Origin: Paraburkholderia azotifigens
GTDB taxonomy: Bacteria > Pseudomonadota > Gammaproteobacteria > Burkholderiales > Burkholderiaceae
Assembly (NCBI RefSeq): GCF_007995085.1
Contig: NZ_VOQS01000005.1
Location: forward strand, 930,001-994,000
Direction: 5' to 3'
DNA length: 64,000 nucleotides
A program made the position numbers and the translations under genes. The notes under the pieces were generated by a model. The model was given only the letters and a program-made list of their open reading frames with translations, had not been told where the DNA came from and did not search any database. Shown here piece after piece: positions 44,293 to 52,330 of the stretch. The first letter of the stretch is position 1; every line of letters begins with the position of its first letter.

Positions 44293-44639
44293 CACGTCCG
44301 TTTTTGCTGTCATGACGACGCGCATACCGGTTCGGCGCATTTATTCCAATGCGTTAGTTGATCGCCATGTGCTCGTTGTCAAGGCAACAGGTGTGCCACG
44401 ATGTGACCGATGTCACTACCGCGGCGCGGGAAAAAGTCGCCCCCTCAATCACATCGTGACATGATTCTGGTGGCAAGGCTCGATCTCGGGCCATCGCAGC
44501 ATCCGATCAGGGGGCAACCAATTTGATATGTCGTCGATCGAATCTCTGTCCGGGATACGATCGGGCGGCGATGAAGAGACGCGGTTCGAGGGAGGGAACA
44601 ACATACGCTGGGCGATCGGTTCCACAGAGGAGGAACATC
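44293..44639. other. Intergenic region upstream of the SdhB-like gene, with a Crp/Fnr-like palindrome
   Basis: About 350 bases. GTGACCGATGTCAC at 44403-44416 is a perfect GTGAC/GTCAC inverted repeat with a 4-base spacer, similar in architecture to Crp/Fnr-family sites. It lies 224 bases before the SdhB-like start, so a direct role is uncertain. Nothing else was recognised. Confidence 0.35.
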
Positions 44640-45347
44640 GTGAGTGAAACGAGAATCTTTGAGATTTTCCGCTACGATCCAGACCGGGATTCCAAGCCGT
44701 ACATGCAAACGTACGAGATAGAGGTAACTCCGAATGACCGGATGTTGCTCGACTTACTTGTCCGACTCAAGGCACAGGACGAGACGCTAAGCTTTCGGCG
44801 TTCGTGTCGCGAAGGCGTGTGCGGCTCAGATGCGATGAACATCAACCGCAAGAATGGGCTCGCCTGCATAACCAACCTTAACGACATCCCCCGCCACACC
44901 GTTCTGCGTCCACTGCCGGGATTGCCCGTCGTTCGCGACCTGATCGTGGACATGACCGCGTTCTTCAAACAGTACCATTCGATCAAGCCTTACCTGATCA
45001 ACGACACTCCGCCGCCCGAGCGGGAAAGGCGCCAGACGCCGGAGGAACGCGATCAACTCGATGGTCTTTACGAGTGCATCCTGTGCGCGTGCTGTTCCAG
45101 TGCATGCCCGTCGTACTGGTGGAATCCAGACAAATATGTTGGTCCCGCCGGGCTCCTGCAAGCCTATCGCTTTCTGGTCGATTCCCGCGACGAGGTCACG
45201 GGCGAGCGGCTTGACAATCTTAACGACCCGTACCGCCTTTTCCGTTGCCGGACGATCCTGAATTGCACGGACGTTTGTCCCAAAGGCCTGAATCCGGCAA
45301 AGGCGATCGGGGAGATCCGCACCATGCTTGCGCGCCGGATGATCTGA
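44640..45347 (+). CDS. Succinate dehydrogenase/fumarate reductase iron-sulfur subunit-like protein, stand-alone
   Basis: From GTG 44640 (AGGAGG 7 bases upstream) the protein has 235 residues, the full SdhB length. The [2Fe-2S] domain has Cys56, Cys61, Asp64 and Cys76 (CREGVCGSDAMNINRKNGLA, then C). The C-terminal domain carries the [4Fe-4S]/[3Fe-4S] cysteines (CILCACCSSACPSYWW and CRTILNCTDVCPKG). No flavoprotein or membrane-anchor genes lie beside it. It is followed by a cupin, a short protein and an AhpD-like gene. It may be a spare SdhB expressed under special conditions or part of another redox complex. Confidence 0.9.
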   Translation: MSETRIFEIFRYDPDRDSKPYMQTYEIEVTPNDRMLLDLLVRLKAQDETLSFRRSCREGVCGSDAMNINRKNGLACITNLNDIPRHTVLRPLPGLPVVRDLIVDMTAFFKQYHSIKPYLINDTPPPERERRQTPEERDQLDGLYECILCACCSSACPSYWWNPDKYVGPAGLLQAYRFLVDSRDEVTGERLDNLNDPYRLFRCRTILNCTDVCPKGLNPAKAIGEIRTMLARRMI

Positions 45348-45376
45348 GTGCCGCAATCTGACTTTGGGAGGCTGTT

Positions 45377-45712
45377 ATGGCAATGCCACGAGCGATACAG
45401 GGAGAACTGATCGACGTTCGACCACTTGGTGATGCACTGCGGGAGTCGAAATCGATCACCCTCATGCGGTCGGACCACCTCGAGGTCGTTCGGCTTGTGC
45501 TTCCGGCAGGCAAGCACATTCCCGAGCACCGGGCGCCGGGGGAAATAACCGTGCAGTGTCTGGAAGGAGTTGTCAAATTCGGCACCGGCGCGGGAGCGCA
45601 ACTGATGCGCAACGGGGACATGCTATTTCTTCTGGGCGGGGAATCACATTGGCTCGAGGCCGTGGAAAACGCCTCAGTGCTTGTGACCCTTTATCTTCCG
45701 CACAATCAATAG
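45377..45712 (+). CDS. Single-domain cupin protein
   Basis: A 111-residue cupin: [20 protein letters not shown] resembles cupin motif 1 (His, His, Glu), and [20 protein letters not shown] resembles motif 2 with His. It is 29 bp after the SdhB-like gene and probably in the same transcript. Small cupins may act as dioxygenases, isomerases or sensors. No substrate can be assigned. Confidence 0.85.
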   Translation: MAMPRAIQGELIDVRPLGDALRESKSITLMRSDHLEVVRLVLPAGKHIPEHRAPGEITVQCLEGVVKFGTGAGAQLMRNGDMLFLLGGESHWLEAVENASVLVTLYLPHNQ

Positions 45713-45779
45713 GGCACCCAGGGCCGGTCGGCAAGAGCAACATTGCAAGTGAGGCCCGGAGGGCAATCTAGAGGCGAGA

Positions 45780-45992
45780 ATGAGCGAGCAAGCACGCATT
45801 GATTTTCTCGTCGAACGCGACGGGTTGCCGCAGGCCGCCGAGTGGGTGCGCCGCACGATGCACATTTACCGTCGTGCGGTCCTCAGCAGAGGACATTTCG
45901 ACCACTCCCATCCCTACCGGCACCGCTTCATCGTTGCATATCTGGAGTTCAAGAGATGGTTACGAACGGGTTCCACAGCCCGGCCGGCGTGA
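45780..45992 (+). CDS. Small hypothetical protein
   Basis: A 70-residue frame (IDFLVERDGLPQAAEWVRRT, then RRAVLSRGHFDHSHPYRHRF) with a convincing amphipathic helical pattern and aromatic/His-rich middle. No domain name is known to me. It lies between the cupin and AhpD-like genes on the same strand, which supports expression. Confidence 0.55.
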   Translation: MSEQARIDFLVERDGLPQAAEWVRRTMHIYRRAVLSRGHFDHSHPYRHRFIVAYLEFKRWLRTGSTARPA

Positions 45993-46106
45993 CGGCGGGC
46001 TTTGCGGGGCCCTTCTTTCCCGGCGGTGTCAGCACCGGCACATTGCGCCCGATTGAGTGCGTCGATGTCGACCGCGGACGTCCGCGTTTTTTGCAGAAGG
46101 TGAATG

Positions 46107-46496
46107 ATGGAAAACTCAATGTATCCGCAGCCAAGCCCGGAAATTGCCAGACAACGCCGGGAACTCGCACCCGAATCCCTCGCTGCGTTCAGGGCTTTCA
46201 GTAGCAGTGTTTTCGCTGACGGCGCGCTGCCGGCTAAGACGAAGCAACTGATTGCGGTGGCCGTCGCGCACGTAACGCAGTGTCCCTATTGCATCCGTGG
46301 ACATACGAAGGAGGCCCTGAAGGCTGGCGCATCGGAGAAGGAGATCATGGAGGCAATCTGGGTCGCAGCCGAGATGCGTGCGGGCGCAGCTTACGCGCAT
46401 TCTGCACTCGCGCTCGACGTGATGAGGGAAGAAGGGCAGTCGCGTGAGGCCTTGCAAAATCGGACGACGAGACTTTCGCCTAACGACGTCACGTGA
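46107..46496 (+). CDS. Carboxymuconolactone-decarboxylase / AhpD-like protein
   Basis: A 129-residue protein with the AhpD-type CxxC and following His (HVTQCPYCIRGHTKEALKAG) and the helical IMEAIWVAAEMRAGAAYAHS. AAGGTGA precedes the start. It closes the SdhB-cupin group. Its last 106 bases overlap, tail to tail, the end of the leftward gene 46391-46780. Confidence 0.88.
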   Translation: MENSMYPQPSPEIARQRRELAPESLAAFRAFSSSVFADGALPAKTKQLIAVAVAHVTQCPYCIRGHTKEALKAGASEKEIMEAIWVAAEMRAGAAYAHSALALDVMREEGQSREALQNRTTRLSPNDVT

Positions 46497-46780
46497 GGTC
46501 TGCCTCGGCACGCGTGACACCTGTTGATCTCGACCAGATTGCCGCTCAACAACGGTTGCAGGTCTGGCCACTCGACGCTGACCTCCCCCGGCGTATGCGC
46601 GATGAGAATGAGCGTTGCAATCTCGTGTGGTGACAACATTGGGAAATTCGCGGTGCAAGTGGACAGCGCATCGCTTGCTGATGCGGTGTCGCTTGCTGGT
46701 TGTCCTTGTCCACCCTGCTGCTCTTCAACGTGGATGAGTCGCCGATACGCCGGGCCTTCGACTTCGCAGGAAGTTTCCAT
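46391..46780 (-). CDS. Hypothetical protein coupled to the Crp/Fnr gene
   Basis: A 129-residue frame whose ATG (46780) overlaps the Crp/Fnr stop as TGATG, with AGGAGG 6 bases upstream inside the regulator gene. The centre reads LSPHEIATLILIAHTPGEVS and VEWPDLQPLLSGNLVEI, which looks like a small winged-helix or helical fold. No family function is known to me. The strong ribosome site and coupling make it credible despite its convergent overlap with the AhpD-like gene. Confidence 0.6.
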   Translation of the reverse strand: METSCEVEGPAYRRLIHVEEQQGGQGQPASDTASASDALSTCTANFPMLSPHEIATLILIAHTPGEVSVEWPDLQPLLSGNLVEINRCHACRGRPHVTSLGESLVVRFCKASRDCPSSLITSSASAECA

Positions 46781-47658
46781 CACTGTCCTCCTGGCCGACT
46801 TTCTGACAAGCGAGTCTCAGGTGCGTAACTCGCGCGCCCGCCAGCGCCCTGCTGAATCCGGGAGGGAGAAATGCAAATGTCTGTCGCCAGCCTCTGCAAC
46901 CCTTCAATATCCAGAATCCGGAGATCCTTGCCGTGCACCTCTATCAGCCGGCGCCCCTGCAATTTCGACAACATCCGGCTGACCGTCTCGAGCTTCAACC
47001 CGAGGTAGCTGCCAATTTCCTCGCGCGTCATCTTCAGCATGAACGCGGCAGCGGAGTAGCCGCGTGCCTGCCAGCGCTGCGAAAGGTCGGCGAGAAAGGT
47101 GGCCACCCGCTCTTCCGCCGTCGTGGTGCCGAGCAGCATCATGTGGGTGGACTCGCGCACGATCTCGGCACCCAGCATCTGGTGCACATGGTGCTGGATC
47201 GCCCTCACTTCGCGGCACAGCATCTCGAGCAGTTCGAACGGCATCACACACACGGAACTGTCTTCCAGCGCGATCGCCTCGCAAGCGTGTCTGCCGCTGG
47301 CAATGCCATCGATGCCGAGCGTGTCGCCAACGATGCCGAAGCCCGTGACCTGCTCGTGCCCCTCGCGATGCATGACCACGGTCTTGAACGAACCCGCGCG
47401 GACTGCATAGATGCTTCCGAAGCTGTCTCCCGGTCGATACAAGGCATGCCCGCGGTTCACGGTACGGACGCACTGCACAGCATCGTTGAGCCGATCGTGG
47501 GCCAAGGTGTCAATTGCGCTGCGTGTGCGCAGTTCTGCCATCGCACACGTCTTGCAGCCGATGTCGGCCGTCCACCTCCCTTGTTCGCCCGGCCGTGCGA
47601 GCAGTTCATGGTGGGCGACAGAAGTGGGGCTTCTCTGGGGTACGGTTGTGGTCAGCAT
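46780..47658 (-). CDS. Crp/Fnr-family transcriptional regulator
   Basis: A 292-residue regulator with an N-terminal Cys pair (CKTC, Cys35 and Cys38), a cyclic-nucleotide-binding-like domain (GHALYRPGDSFGSIYAVRAG, GDTLGIDGI) and a C-terminal helix-turn-helix (MTREEIGSYLGLKLETVSRM) whose recognition helix E--S-R matches FNR-type DNA contacts (TTGAT-N4-ATCAA class). FNR itself uses four cysteines. A second-domain Cys (RHACEAIAL) is present, so an iron-sulfur cluster is possible but not certain. It ends the nitric-oxide operon and may act on the FNR-like boxes near 28.3-28.4 kb. Confidence 0.9.
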   Translation of the reverse strand: MLTTTVPQRSPTSVAHHELLARPGEQGRWTADIGCKTCAMAELRTRSAIDTLAHDRLNDAVQCVRTVNRGHALYRPGDSFGSIYAVRAGSFKTVVMHREGHEQVTGFGIVGDTLGIDGIASGRHACEAIALEDSSVCVMPFELLEMLCREVRAIQHHVHQMLGAEIVRESTHMMLLGTTTAEERVATFLADLSQRWQARGYSAAAFMLKMTREEIGSYLGLKLETVSRMLSKLQGRRLIEVHGKDLRILDIEGLQRLATDICISPSRIQQGAGGRASYAPETRLSESRPGGQ

Positions 47659-47715
47659 GCTTTCCTCTGTCCATGAATATTCAGGTGGGCGGATGTGTGG
47701 ACCTACGCGGGCATG

Positions 47716-47985
47716 TCAATCCACGGCCGTCACCGTGAAGTCGATCACGATGTTGCCCGGCTCACGAGCGACGTATCCGATGTCCACGCGCGGCCCGAAG
47801 TGATACTCAACCTGCGCCAGGAGGGGAAGTGGGTCGTGATCGTTGACAAAGCGCATCACCTCGCCTGGCTCCAGCGCATCAAGCGCGCCGAAAATGGCAG
47901 CGTGGCGGAAACGTCTCGCAATACCGCGCGCATCGAAGACGTATTGCTGGGAAAGAATGGGAAGGACGTCTGCTGGATTTCGCAT
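47716..47985 (-). CDS. DUF2249 protein
   Basis: From ATG 47985 (GGAG 8 bases upstream) the protein has 89 residues. It has the DUF2249 pattern: IFGALDALEPGEVMRFVNDH, then DPLPLLAQVEYHFG. These small proteins accompany denitrification, NO-response and hemerythrin genes. A second DUF2249 gene lies at 53263 beyond the IS element. Confidence 0.85.
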   Translation of the reverse strand: MRNPADVLPILSQQYVFDARGIARRFRHAAIFGALDALEPGEVMRFVNDHDPLPLLAQVEYHFGPRVDIGYVAREPGNIVIDFTVTAVD

Positions 47986-48497
47986 GGATGTTTCTCCTGA
48001 AAGGCGGCCGATCGTGGCCGCCACTGCGGCGTGATGGTGCGTCGGGCCACCATGGCCGCGCTTGGTCTGTGAGCGCGGTAAGCGCCGACAAAGTCAGCTA
48101 CCCGGCGCCGTTCGAGCAGCCTTGTTTTCCGGTCGGCGACATCGGCGAGCACGACGCGCAATTGCACCAATGCGGCCTCCAGGGAACGATGCTCGTCGAG
48201 CAAGAATGCGATCCGTCCGCCCACCGGCGAGCACTGGCGTCGACTGATCTCAATGAGCATAGGGAAGAGATCCTGTTCCTCGTCAGCATGGTGATGCGGG
48301 CCCGCCACGTCGAAATAGCGCATGATGTTTCTGGCTGCCTGCTGCGCCTGCGTATCCGGGCCATACAAAGGCAGATGTGCCGCGAGCTTCTCGAGCGTGG
48401 CGCACTGAGCGGCAATGCGCTCATGGCACGCCCTGAGCATTTCGACCGGTTCGTCGAAAGAGAGCGCGGGCTTGATCAAAGAGTTGTCGGACTTCAT
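47856..48497 (-). CDS. Hemerythrin-domain protein with an aberrant C-terminus
   Basis: From ATG 48497 the frame encodes a hemerythrin-like four-helix protein: EMLRACHERIAAQCATLEKL, AGPHHHADEEQDLFPMLIE and LLDEHRSLEAAL hold the expected His, Glu and Asp iron ligands. After FVGAYRAH, where relatives continue with an E-x-LLP-x2 ligand motif, this frame changes to RPSAAMVARR and runs 130 bases into the DUF2249 gene. A small deletion or shift near 48060 has probably removed the last helix and its ligand. It may be partly or wholly inactive. Confidence 0.7.
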   Translation of the reverse strand: MKSDNSLIKPALSFDEPVEMLRACHERIAAQCATLEKLAAHLPLYGPDTQAQQAARNIMRYFDVAGPHHHADEEQDLFPMLIEISRRQCSPVGGRIAFLLDEHRSLEAALVQLRVVLADVADRKTRLLERRRVADFVGAYRAHRPSAAMVARRTITPQWRPRSAAFQEKHPCEIQQTSFPFFPSNTSSMRAVLRDVSATLPFSARLMRWSQAR

Positions 48498-48519
48498 TTT
48501 GCGCTCACATCGTTTCGCT

Positions 48520-49719
48520 TTAGCCAGCCTTGCCGTCGGCTCGCGGACGTACCAGATAGGGCCAGTATTGGCGCACGTACAGCGCGAACGCCACGCACCA
48601 GCACAGGCCGGCAGTGTCGATCCACCAGGCACTCCAGCCACCCGCGAGCAACGGGCCGAAAACGCGCAGGATAGCGGCGGCGATCACAAGGCAGTAACAG
48701 GCAATCTCAGTTGACCCGGCGACGAGCCTTCTGCCGGTATGGCCGAGCGCGGTGCGCGTGATCATGGCGATGATCGCGCCTCCGAGCGCACCAACGGTGA
48801 GGGCGTGCAGCGCGATGGAATGCGGCACCAGTCCGACCGCGCTCAGCGCCAACAGTGCGAAGCCAAGTGGAACCCAGGCGTAGGCCGCATGGAGGATCGC
48901 GAGAATCGGCCGGCGGCCGACCTGCCACGAGCGCCATCCCGTGAGCCGCACGCCATGGATCGCTGCCGTGGCGCCTGCCGCGCTGGCCACAAGCCACGCG
49001 CTCGCGCCCAGCGCGTGGAACGCAAACGCCAGCAGCGGCAACGGCACGGCCAGCGCTTCAATTGCCCACCAGCGCCTGAATGCATAGCCGGGTATAGCGT
49101 TAGCCGTGAACATCGGCGTGACGCGACCGGCGATGATGGTGACGAGCGTCACCAGCAGTCCAACGGCGGCGTCAGCAGAGCGCAATGCCAGATCGGCTCG
49201 TCCCTGCAACACCCATACGTGAAACACGCCGTTCAGAAGGCCAAGCATGCCCAGCACGACGGGCACAAAGATATTGTGGCGATTGCGCGCCGGAATGAGC
49301 ACGTACAGCAGAACGATCATCAGGACCGGCAGAAACGCCGAATCCACGATCGCGGCCGTCGGCTCCGGGCCGAACCATACCGCGATGCGTCCAGCCAGCC
49401 ACAAAAGCCATAACAGGGCCAGCGGTGCGCCCGATGGTGTTTCGTGCGATGTCCAGGCCCGCACCGCCGTCAGCAGGAAACCGGCAACGATGGCCGCGGC
49501 AAACCCGAAGATCATTTCGTGCGCATGCCACAGGATACCGTTGAGTGACGTCATCCGGCCCGCCGGTGCAATGCCATGCAGCGCGCCAAGCCAGACCAGC
49601 ATGGCGAGCACACCGAACAGCGCGCCCCCGAGATAAAACGGCCGGAAGCCGAGTCTCAGGACGGACAGCTCCGATGCCGGAGACACGAAAAAAGGACGGC
49701 GCGGGAGATGCATTTTCAT
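48520..49719 (-). CDS. nnrS: NnrS-family membrane protein
   Basis: From ATG 49719 the protein has 399 residues with about 12 hydrophobic segments. NnrS signatures include LRLGFRPFYLGGALFGVLAM, LNGILWHAHEMIFGFAAAIV and GFLLTAVRAWTS, then RVTPMFTANAIPG. NnrS is a heme- and copper-containing membrane protein that relieves nitrosative stress. Its ATG overlaps the nsrR stop (ATGA), so it is translated with the regulator. The longer frame to 50304 is antisense-like and rejected. Confidence 0.92.
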   Translation of the reverse strand: MKMHLPRRPFFVSPASELSVLRLGFRPFYLGGALFGVLAMLVWLGALHGIAPAGRMTSLNGILWHAHEMIFGFAAAIVAGFLLTAVRAWTSHETPSGAPLALLWLLWLAGRIAVWFGPEPTAAIVDSAFLPVLMIVLLYVLIPARNRHNIFVPVVLGMLGLLNGVFHVWVLQGRADLALRSADAAVGLLVTLVTIIAGRVTPMFTANAIPGYAFRRWWAIEALAVPLPLLAFAFHALGASAWLVASAAGATAAIHGVRLTGWRSWQVGRRPILAILHAAYAWVPLGFALLALSAVGLVPHSIALHALTVGALGGAIIAMITRTALGHTGRRLVAGSTEIACYCLVIAAAILRVFGPLLAGGWSAWWIDTAGLCWCVAFALYVRQYWPYLVRPRADGKAG

Positions 49720-50240
49720 TGCCTGGCTCCAGCGCGGCGGTTCGTACCGCCACGCGGGCGCGACACTGACACGGCATCCGACACCAACTCGCGGCGCTGA
49801 GCTATGCCGAGGACAGTCACCGCCACCGTAGGCGCCGCGATGGCCTCTCGCAGTGTCATGGTGTCGAGCTCGTGGAGAAAGGCGTCGACCGCCCGGTACA
49901 GCCTGCGTCTGAGGTTGCAGGCCGGATAAATCGCGCAGTCGTGCGCGACGGTCATATCGTGGCAACGCACGACGGAAAAATCTTTCTCGGCGACACGCAC
50001 GATTTCCCCTACCGAAATCTGCTCGGGCGCGCGTCTCAGGCTGGCGCCGCCGGCCCGGCCGCGCGTGGTCTCGATAAAGCCGGCGCGACTGAGCTCGTGG
50101 ATGATTTTCGTCAGGTGATTGCGCGAAATCCCGTAGGCTCCCGCGATTTCGTCGATCGTTGCAACGCCGCCGTCCGGGTACTTCAGAGCCAGATACATCA
50201 TCACTCGAAGCGTGTAATCGGTGTAGACGGTGAGGTGCAT
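49716..50240 (-). CDS. nsrR: Rrf2-family nitric-oxide-sensing repressor NsrR
   Basis: A 174-residue NsrR-like protein: MHLTVYTDYTLRVMMYLALK at the start, winged helix with ISRNHLTKIIHELSRAGFIE, and three cluster cysteines Cys93, Cys102 and Cys108 (CHDMTVAHDCAIYPACNL). The cluster reacts with NO and releases the repressor from DNA. An NsrR-type box lies at 50307-50329 in its promoter, so it should control itself and the downstream nnrS, hemerythrin, DUF2249 and Crp/Fnr genes. Confidence 0.93.
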   Translation of the reverse strand: MHLTVYTDYTLRVMMYLALKYPDGGVATIDEIAGAYGISRNHLTKIIHELSRAGFIETTRGRAGGASLRRAPEQISVGEIVRVAEKDFSVVRCHDMTVAHDCAIYPACNLRRRLYRAVDAFLHELDTMTLREAIAAPTVAVTVLGIAQRRELVSDAVSVSRPRGGTNRRAGARQ

Positions 50241-50306
50241 AGTGGCTCCATCCTTGAAGCGACACGATGGGTCTGAGCTCGGAGCGTCCCGCTTCGGAGC
50301 TCATTT

Positions 50307-50329
50307 AACATGCATTAAAAATATATCAT
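50307..50329. promoter_or_regulatory. NsrR box upstream of nsrR-nnrS
   Basis: Two 11-base halves around a single base at 50318: AACATGCATTA on the left and AAATATATCAT on the right. Each half (right one read as complement) matches the NsrR half-site AAGATGYATTT at 9 of 11 positions. It is 67 bp before the nsrR start. Confidence 0.65.
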
Positions 50330-50497
50330 TTACGCCAGATTCGCAATGACGCTGACCGATTGGTTTTGAATCTTGTCGAGTGCGTGACGATTTTCTCCAT
50401 GCTTTTACGGCGCCTTAGACCACCGACGGTGGCCACATCATTGTCATGGTGTGGCAAATTGACCCTGATCAGACTCCCGTCGGTGTCGCTGTGCTAG

Positions 50498-50520
50498 AAC
50501 ATGTATTAGCGATGTATGTT
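50498..50520. promoter_or_regulatory. Second NsrR-type box, now cut off by the IS element
   Basis: Left half AACATGTATTA (9 of 11 to AAGATGYATTT) and right half CGATGTATGTT (7 of 11 as complement) around position 50509. It lies about 80 bp left of the IS21 insertion point. Before the insertion it would have been about 150 bp upstream of the DUF2249 gene at 53263. Confidence 0.5.
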
Positions 50521-50592
50521 ATGCGCCCAATCAAGGCCACCGGTTAAGTAGCGGCCCCCGGGCCATCTTGAGCGACGCAGTTCGTGAGGTGC

Positions 50593-50600
50593 TCCGTTGG
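50593..50600 (+). repeat. Left copy of the 8-bp target duplication of the IS21-family element
   Basis: TCCGTTGG directly precedes the IS left end and is repeated at 53192-53199 right after its right end. An exact 8-bp repeat marks a single, fairly recent transposition event. Confidence 0.9.
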
Positions 50601-50615
50601 TGCGTATTTCACACC

Positions 50616-50718
50616 AAGCTGGACAGTGATTTCGCGGCAAGCTGGACAGGCATTTCACGCGAAGGTGGACACGGATTTCACGGCAAGCTGGACAGCGATT
50701 TCACACGAAGCTGGACAG
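50616..50718 (+). repeat. Left-end array of five transposase-binding-like repeats
   Basis: AAGCTGGACAG or one- to two-base variants start at 50616, 50639, 50662, 50685 and 50708, an exact 23-base period. IS21-type elements carry several such terminal repeats that the transposase binds. Confidence 0.85.
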
Positions 50719-50782
50719 TAACGCTCTGATGTAGCGACGCGGGTCAACCGTGGCACGCTCGACGATTTCGTCGAGAGGCCAC

Positions 50783-52321
50783 ATGGCATATCCAACGTTG
50801 ACCATGCGTAAAATTCGTGAAGTGCTGCGCCTGCATTTCGACTGCGGGTTTAAGCAGCGTGAGATTGCCCGGGCAGTCGGTGCCTCTCCAACGACAGTCG
50901 GACAGTATGTGCGGCGCATGGAGCGCGCAGGGCTTACCTGGGCGGTGTCGGCGACGCTGTCCGACGATGAACTCGAAGCGCTGCTGTACCCGCCGCCACC
51001 ACAGGTCGAGGGGCAGCGGCCCGAACCCCACTGGCCCACCGTCCGTCGCGAGCTCTCGCGCAAGGGCGTCACGCTGGATCTGCTGTGGAACGAGTACAAG
51101 GCCGAGCATCCGGACGGCTATGCGTACACGTGGTTCTGCACGCACTACAGCCAGTGGGCCAGCTCGTTGCCCCTGACATTGCGCCAGACGCACGCTCCGG
51201 GCGAGAAGCTGTTCGTCGACTACTCCGGCGACAGGGTCGCAATCATCGATGCGGCGACGGGCGAGATCCGTGAGGCGGAGCTCTTCGTCGCAGTGCTCGG
51301 CGCGTCGAACTACACGTACGCCGAAGCGACCTGGACGCAGCAGTTGCCGGACTGGATCGGCTCGCACGTGCGTGCGTTCGAATTCATCGGTGGCTGTCCT
51401 GAGATTGTCGTGCCGGATAACCTTAAGTCAGGCGTACACAAGCCCAGCTTCTATGATCCGCTGATCAATCGCACCTACGCAGCAATGGCCGCGCATTATT
51501 GCGTCACTGTCCTCCCGGCTCGCAGCGGGAAGCCCCGCGACAAGGCAAAGGTTGAACAGGGCGTACTCCTGGTCCAGCGCTGGATTCTCGCCCGGCTGCG
51601 CAAGCAGCGCTTCTTCAGTCTGGCCGAGGCGAACCGGGCAATCGCCGGATTGCTCGCCAGCCTGAACAACAAGGCCTTCAAGAAGCTGCCGGGTTCGCGC
51701 CGCAGCGCCTTCGAGGAACTTGACCGTCCGGCGCTCAAGGCGTTGCCTGTGCTGCCGTACCAGTACGCCGACTGGAAGGTCGCCCGCGTCGGCATCGACT
51801 ATCACGTCGAACTGACTGGTCATTACTACTCGGTCCCACATCGCTTTGCGCGCGAACAGGTTGACCTTCGTTACACCACATCGACGGTCGAGATCTTCCA
51901 TCGCGGCAAGCGTATCGCCGCGCACGCAAAGAGCGACCGGCGCGGCGCCCATACCACGCTCAATGAACACATGCCCGCTAACCATCAGGCCGTCACTGGC
52001 TGGGACCCACAGCGCCTGCGCAACTGGGCGGACAGCATCGGCCCATACACCGCCGCAGTCATCGAGCATCTGCTGGGCGGTCGCCAGCATCCGCAGCAGG
52101 CCTATCGCACCTGTCTTGGTGTGCTTCGGCTCGCAAAGGACTATGGCAACGAGCGACTTGAGGTGGCCTGCTGCCGCGCCATCGATCTCAAAGCGCCGGG
52201 GTACAAGTTCATCGCCTCAACGCTGAAGAACGGTCTGGATCAGCAACCCTCGCCGACATCTGCACAGGCCGACTTACCGCTTACGCACGCCAACGTGCGT
52301 GGGCCCAACTACTACCATTGA
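50783..52321 (+). CDS. istA: IS21-family transposase IstA
   Basis: From ATG 50783 (GAGAGG 5 bases upstream; a GTG at 50750 is possible) the protein has 512 residues. It begins with a helix-turn-helix (MRKIREVLRLHFDCGFKQRE, ASPTTVGQYVRRME), followed by a DDE integrase core (LFVDYSGDRVAIIDAATGEI, FVAVLGASNYTYAEATWTQQ, PEIVVPDNLKSGV) and the C-terminal Mu-type region (VELTGHYYSVPHRFARE). It catalyses strand transfer with help from IstB. Confidence 0.95.
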   Translation: MAYPTLTMRKIREVLRLHFDCGFKQREIARAVGASPTTVGQYVRRMERAGLTWAVSATLSDDELEALLYPPPPQVEGQRPEPHWPTVRRELSRKGVTLDLLWNEYKAEHPDGYAYTWFCTHYSQWASSLPLTLRQTHAPGEKLFVDYSGDRVAIIDAATGEIREAELFVAVLGASNYTYAEATWTQQLPDWIGSHVRAFEFIGGCPEIVVPDNLKSGVHKPSFYDPLINRTYAAMAAHYCVTVLPARSGKPRDKAKVEQGVLLVQRWILARLRKQRFFSLAEANRAIAGLLASLNNKAFKKLPGSRRSAFEELDRPALKALPVLPYQYADWKVARVGIDYHVELTGHYYSVPHRFAREQVDLRYTTSTVEIFHRGKRIAAHAKSDRRGAHTTLNEHMPANHQAVTGWDPQRLRNWADSIGPYTAAVIEHLLGGRQHPQQAYRTCLGVLRLAKDYGNERLEVACCRAIDLKAPGYKFIASTLKNGLDQQPSPTSAQADLPLTHANVRGPNYYH

Positions 52322-52330
52322 AGGAGAAAT

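Noticed and set aside
44403..44416. GTGACCGATGTCAC as a definite Crp/Fnr site for the SdhB-like gene.
   Set aside because: It is over 220 bases from the gene and lacks a nearby promoter, so it is kept only as a palindrome within the intergenic entry.
45956..46204. Open frame starting MVTNGFHSPAGVTAGFAGPF with GGAG upstream.
   Set aside because: It overlaps the short gene before it and the AhpD-like gene after it, and its second half is out-of-frame AhpD sequence. The first half could be a remnant, but no family supports it.
49720..50304. Upstream extension of the NnrS frame.
   Set aside because: It is the antiparallel shift of the nsrR coding region, with Arg-rich nonsense composition. ATG 49719 overlaps the nsrR stop as expected for coupling.
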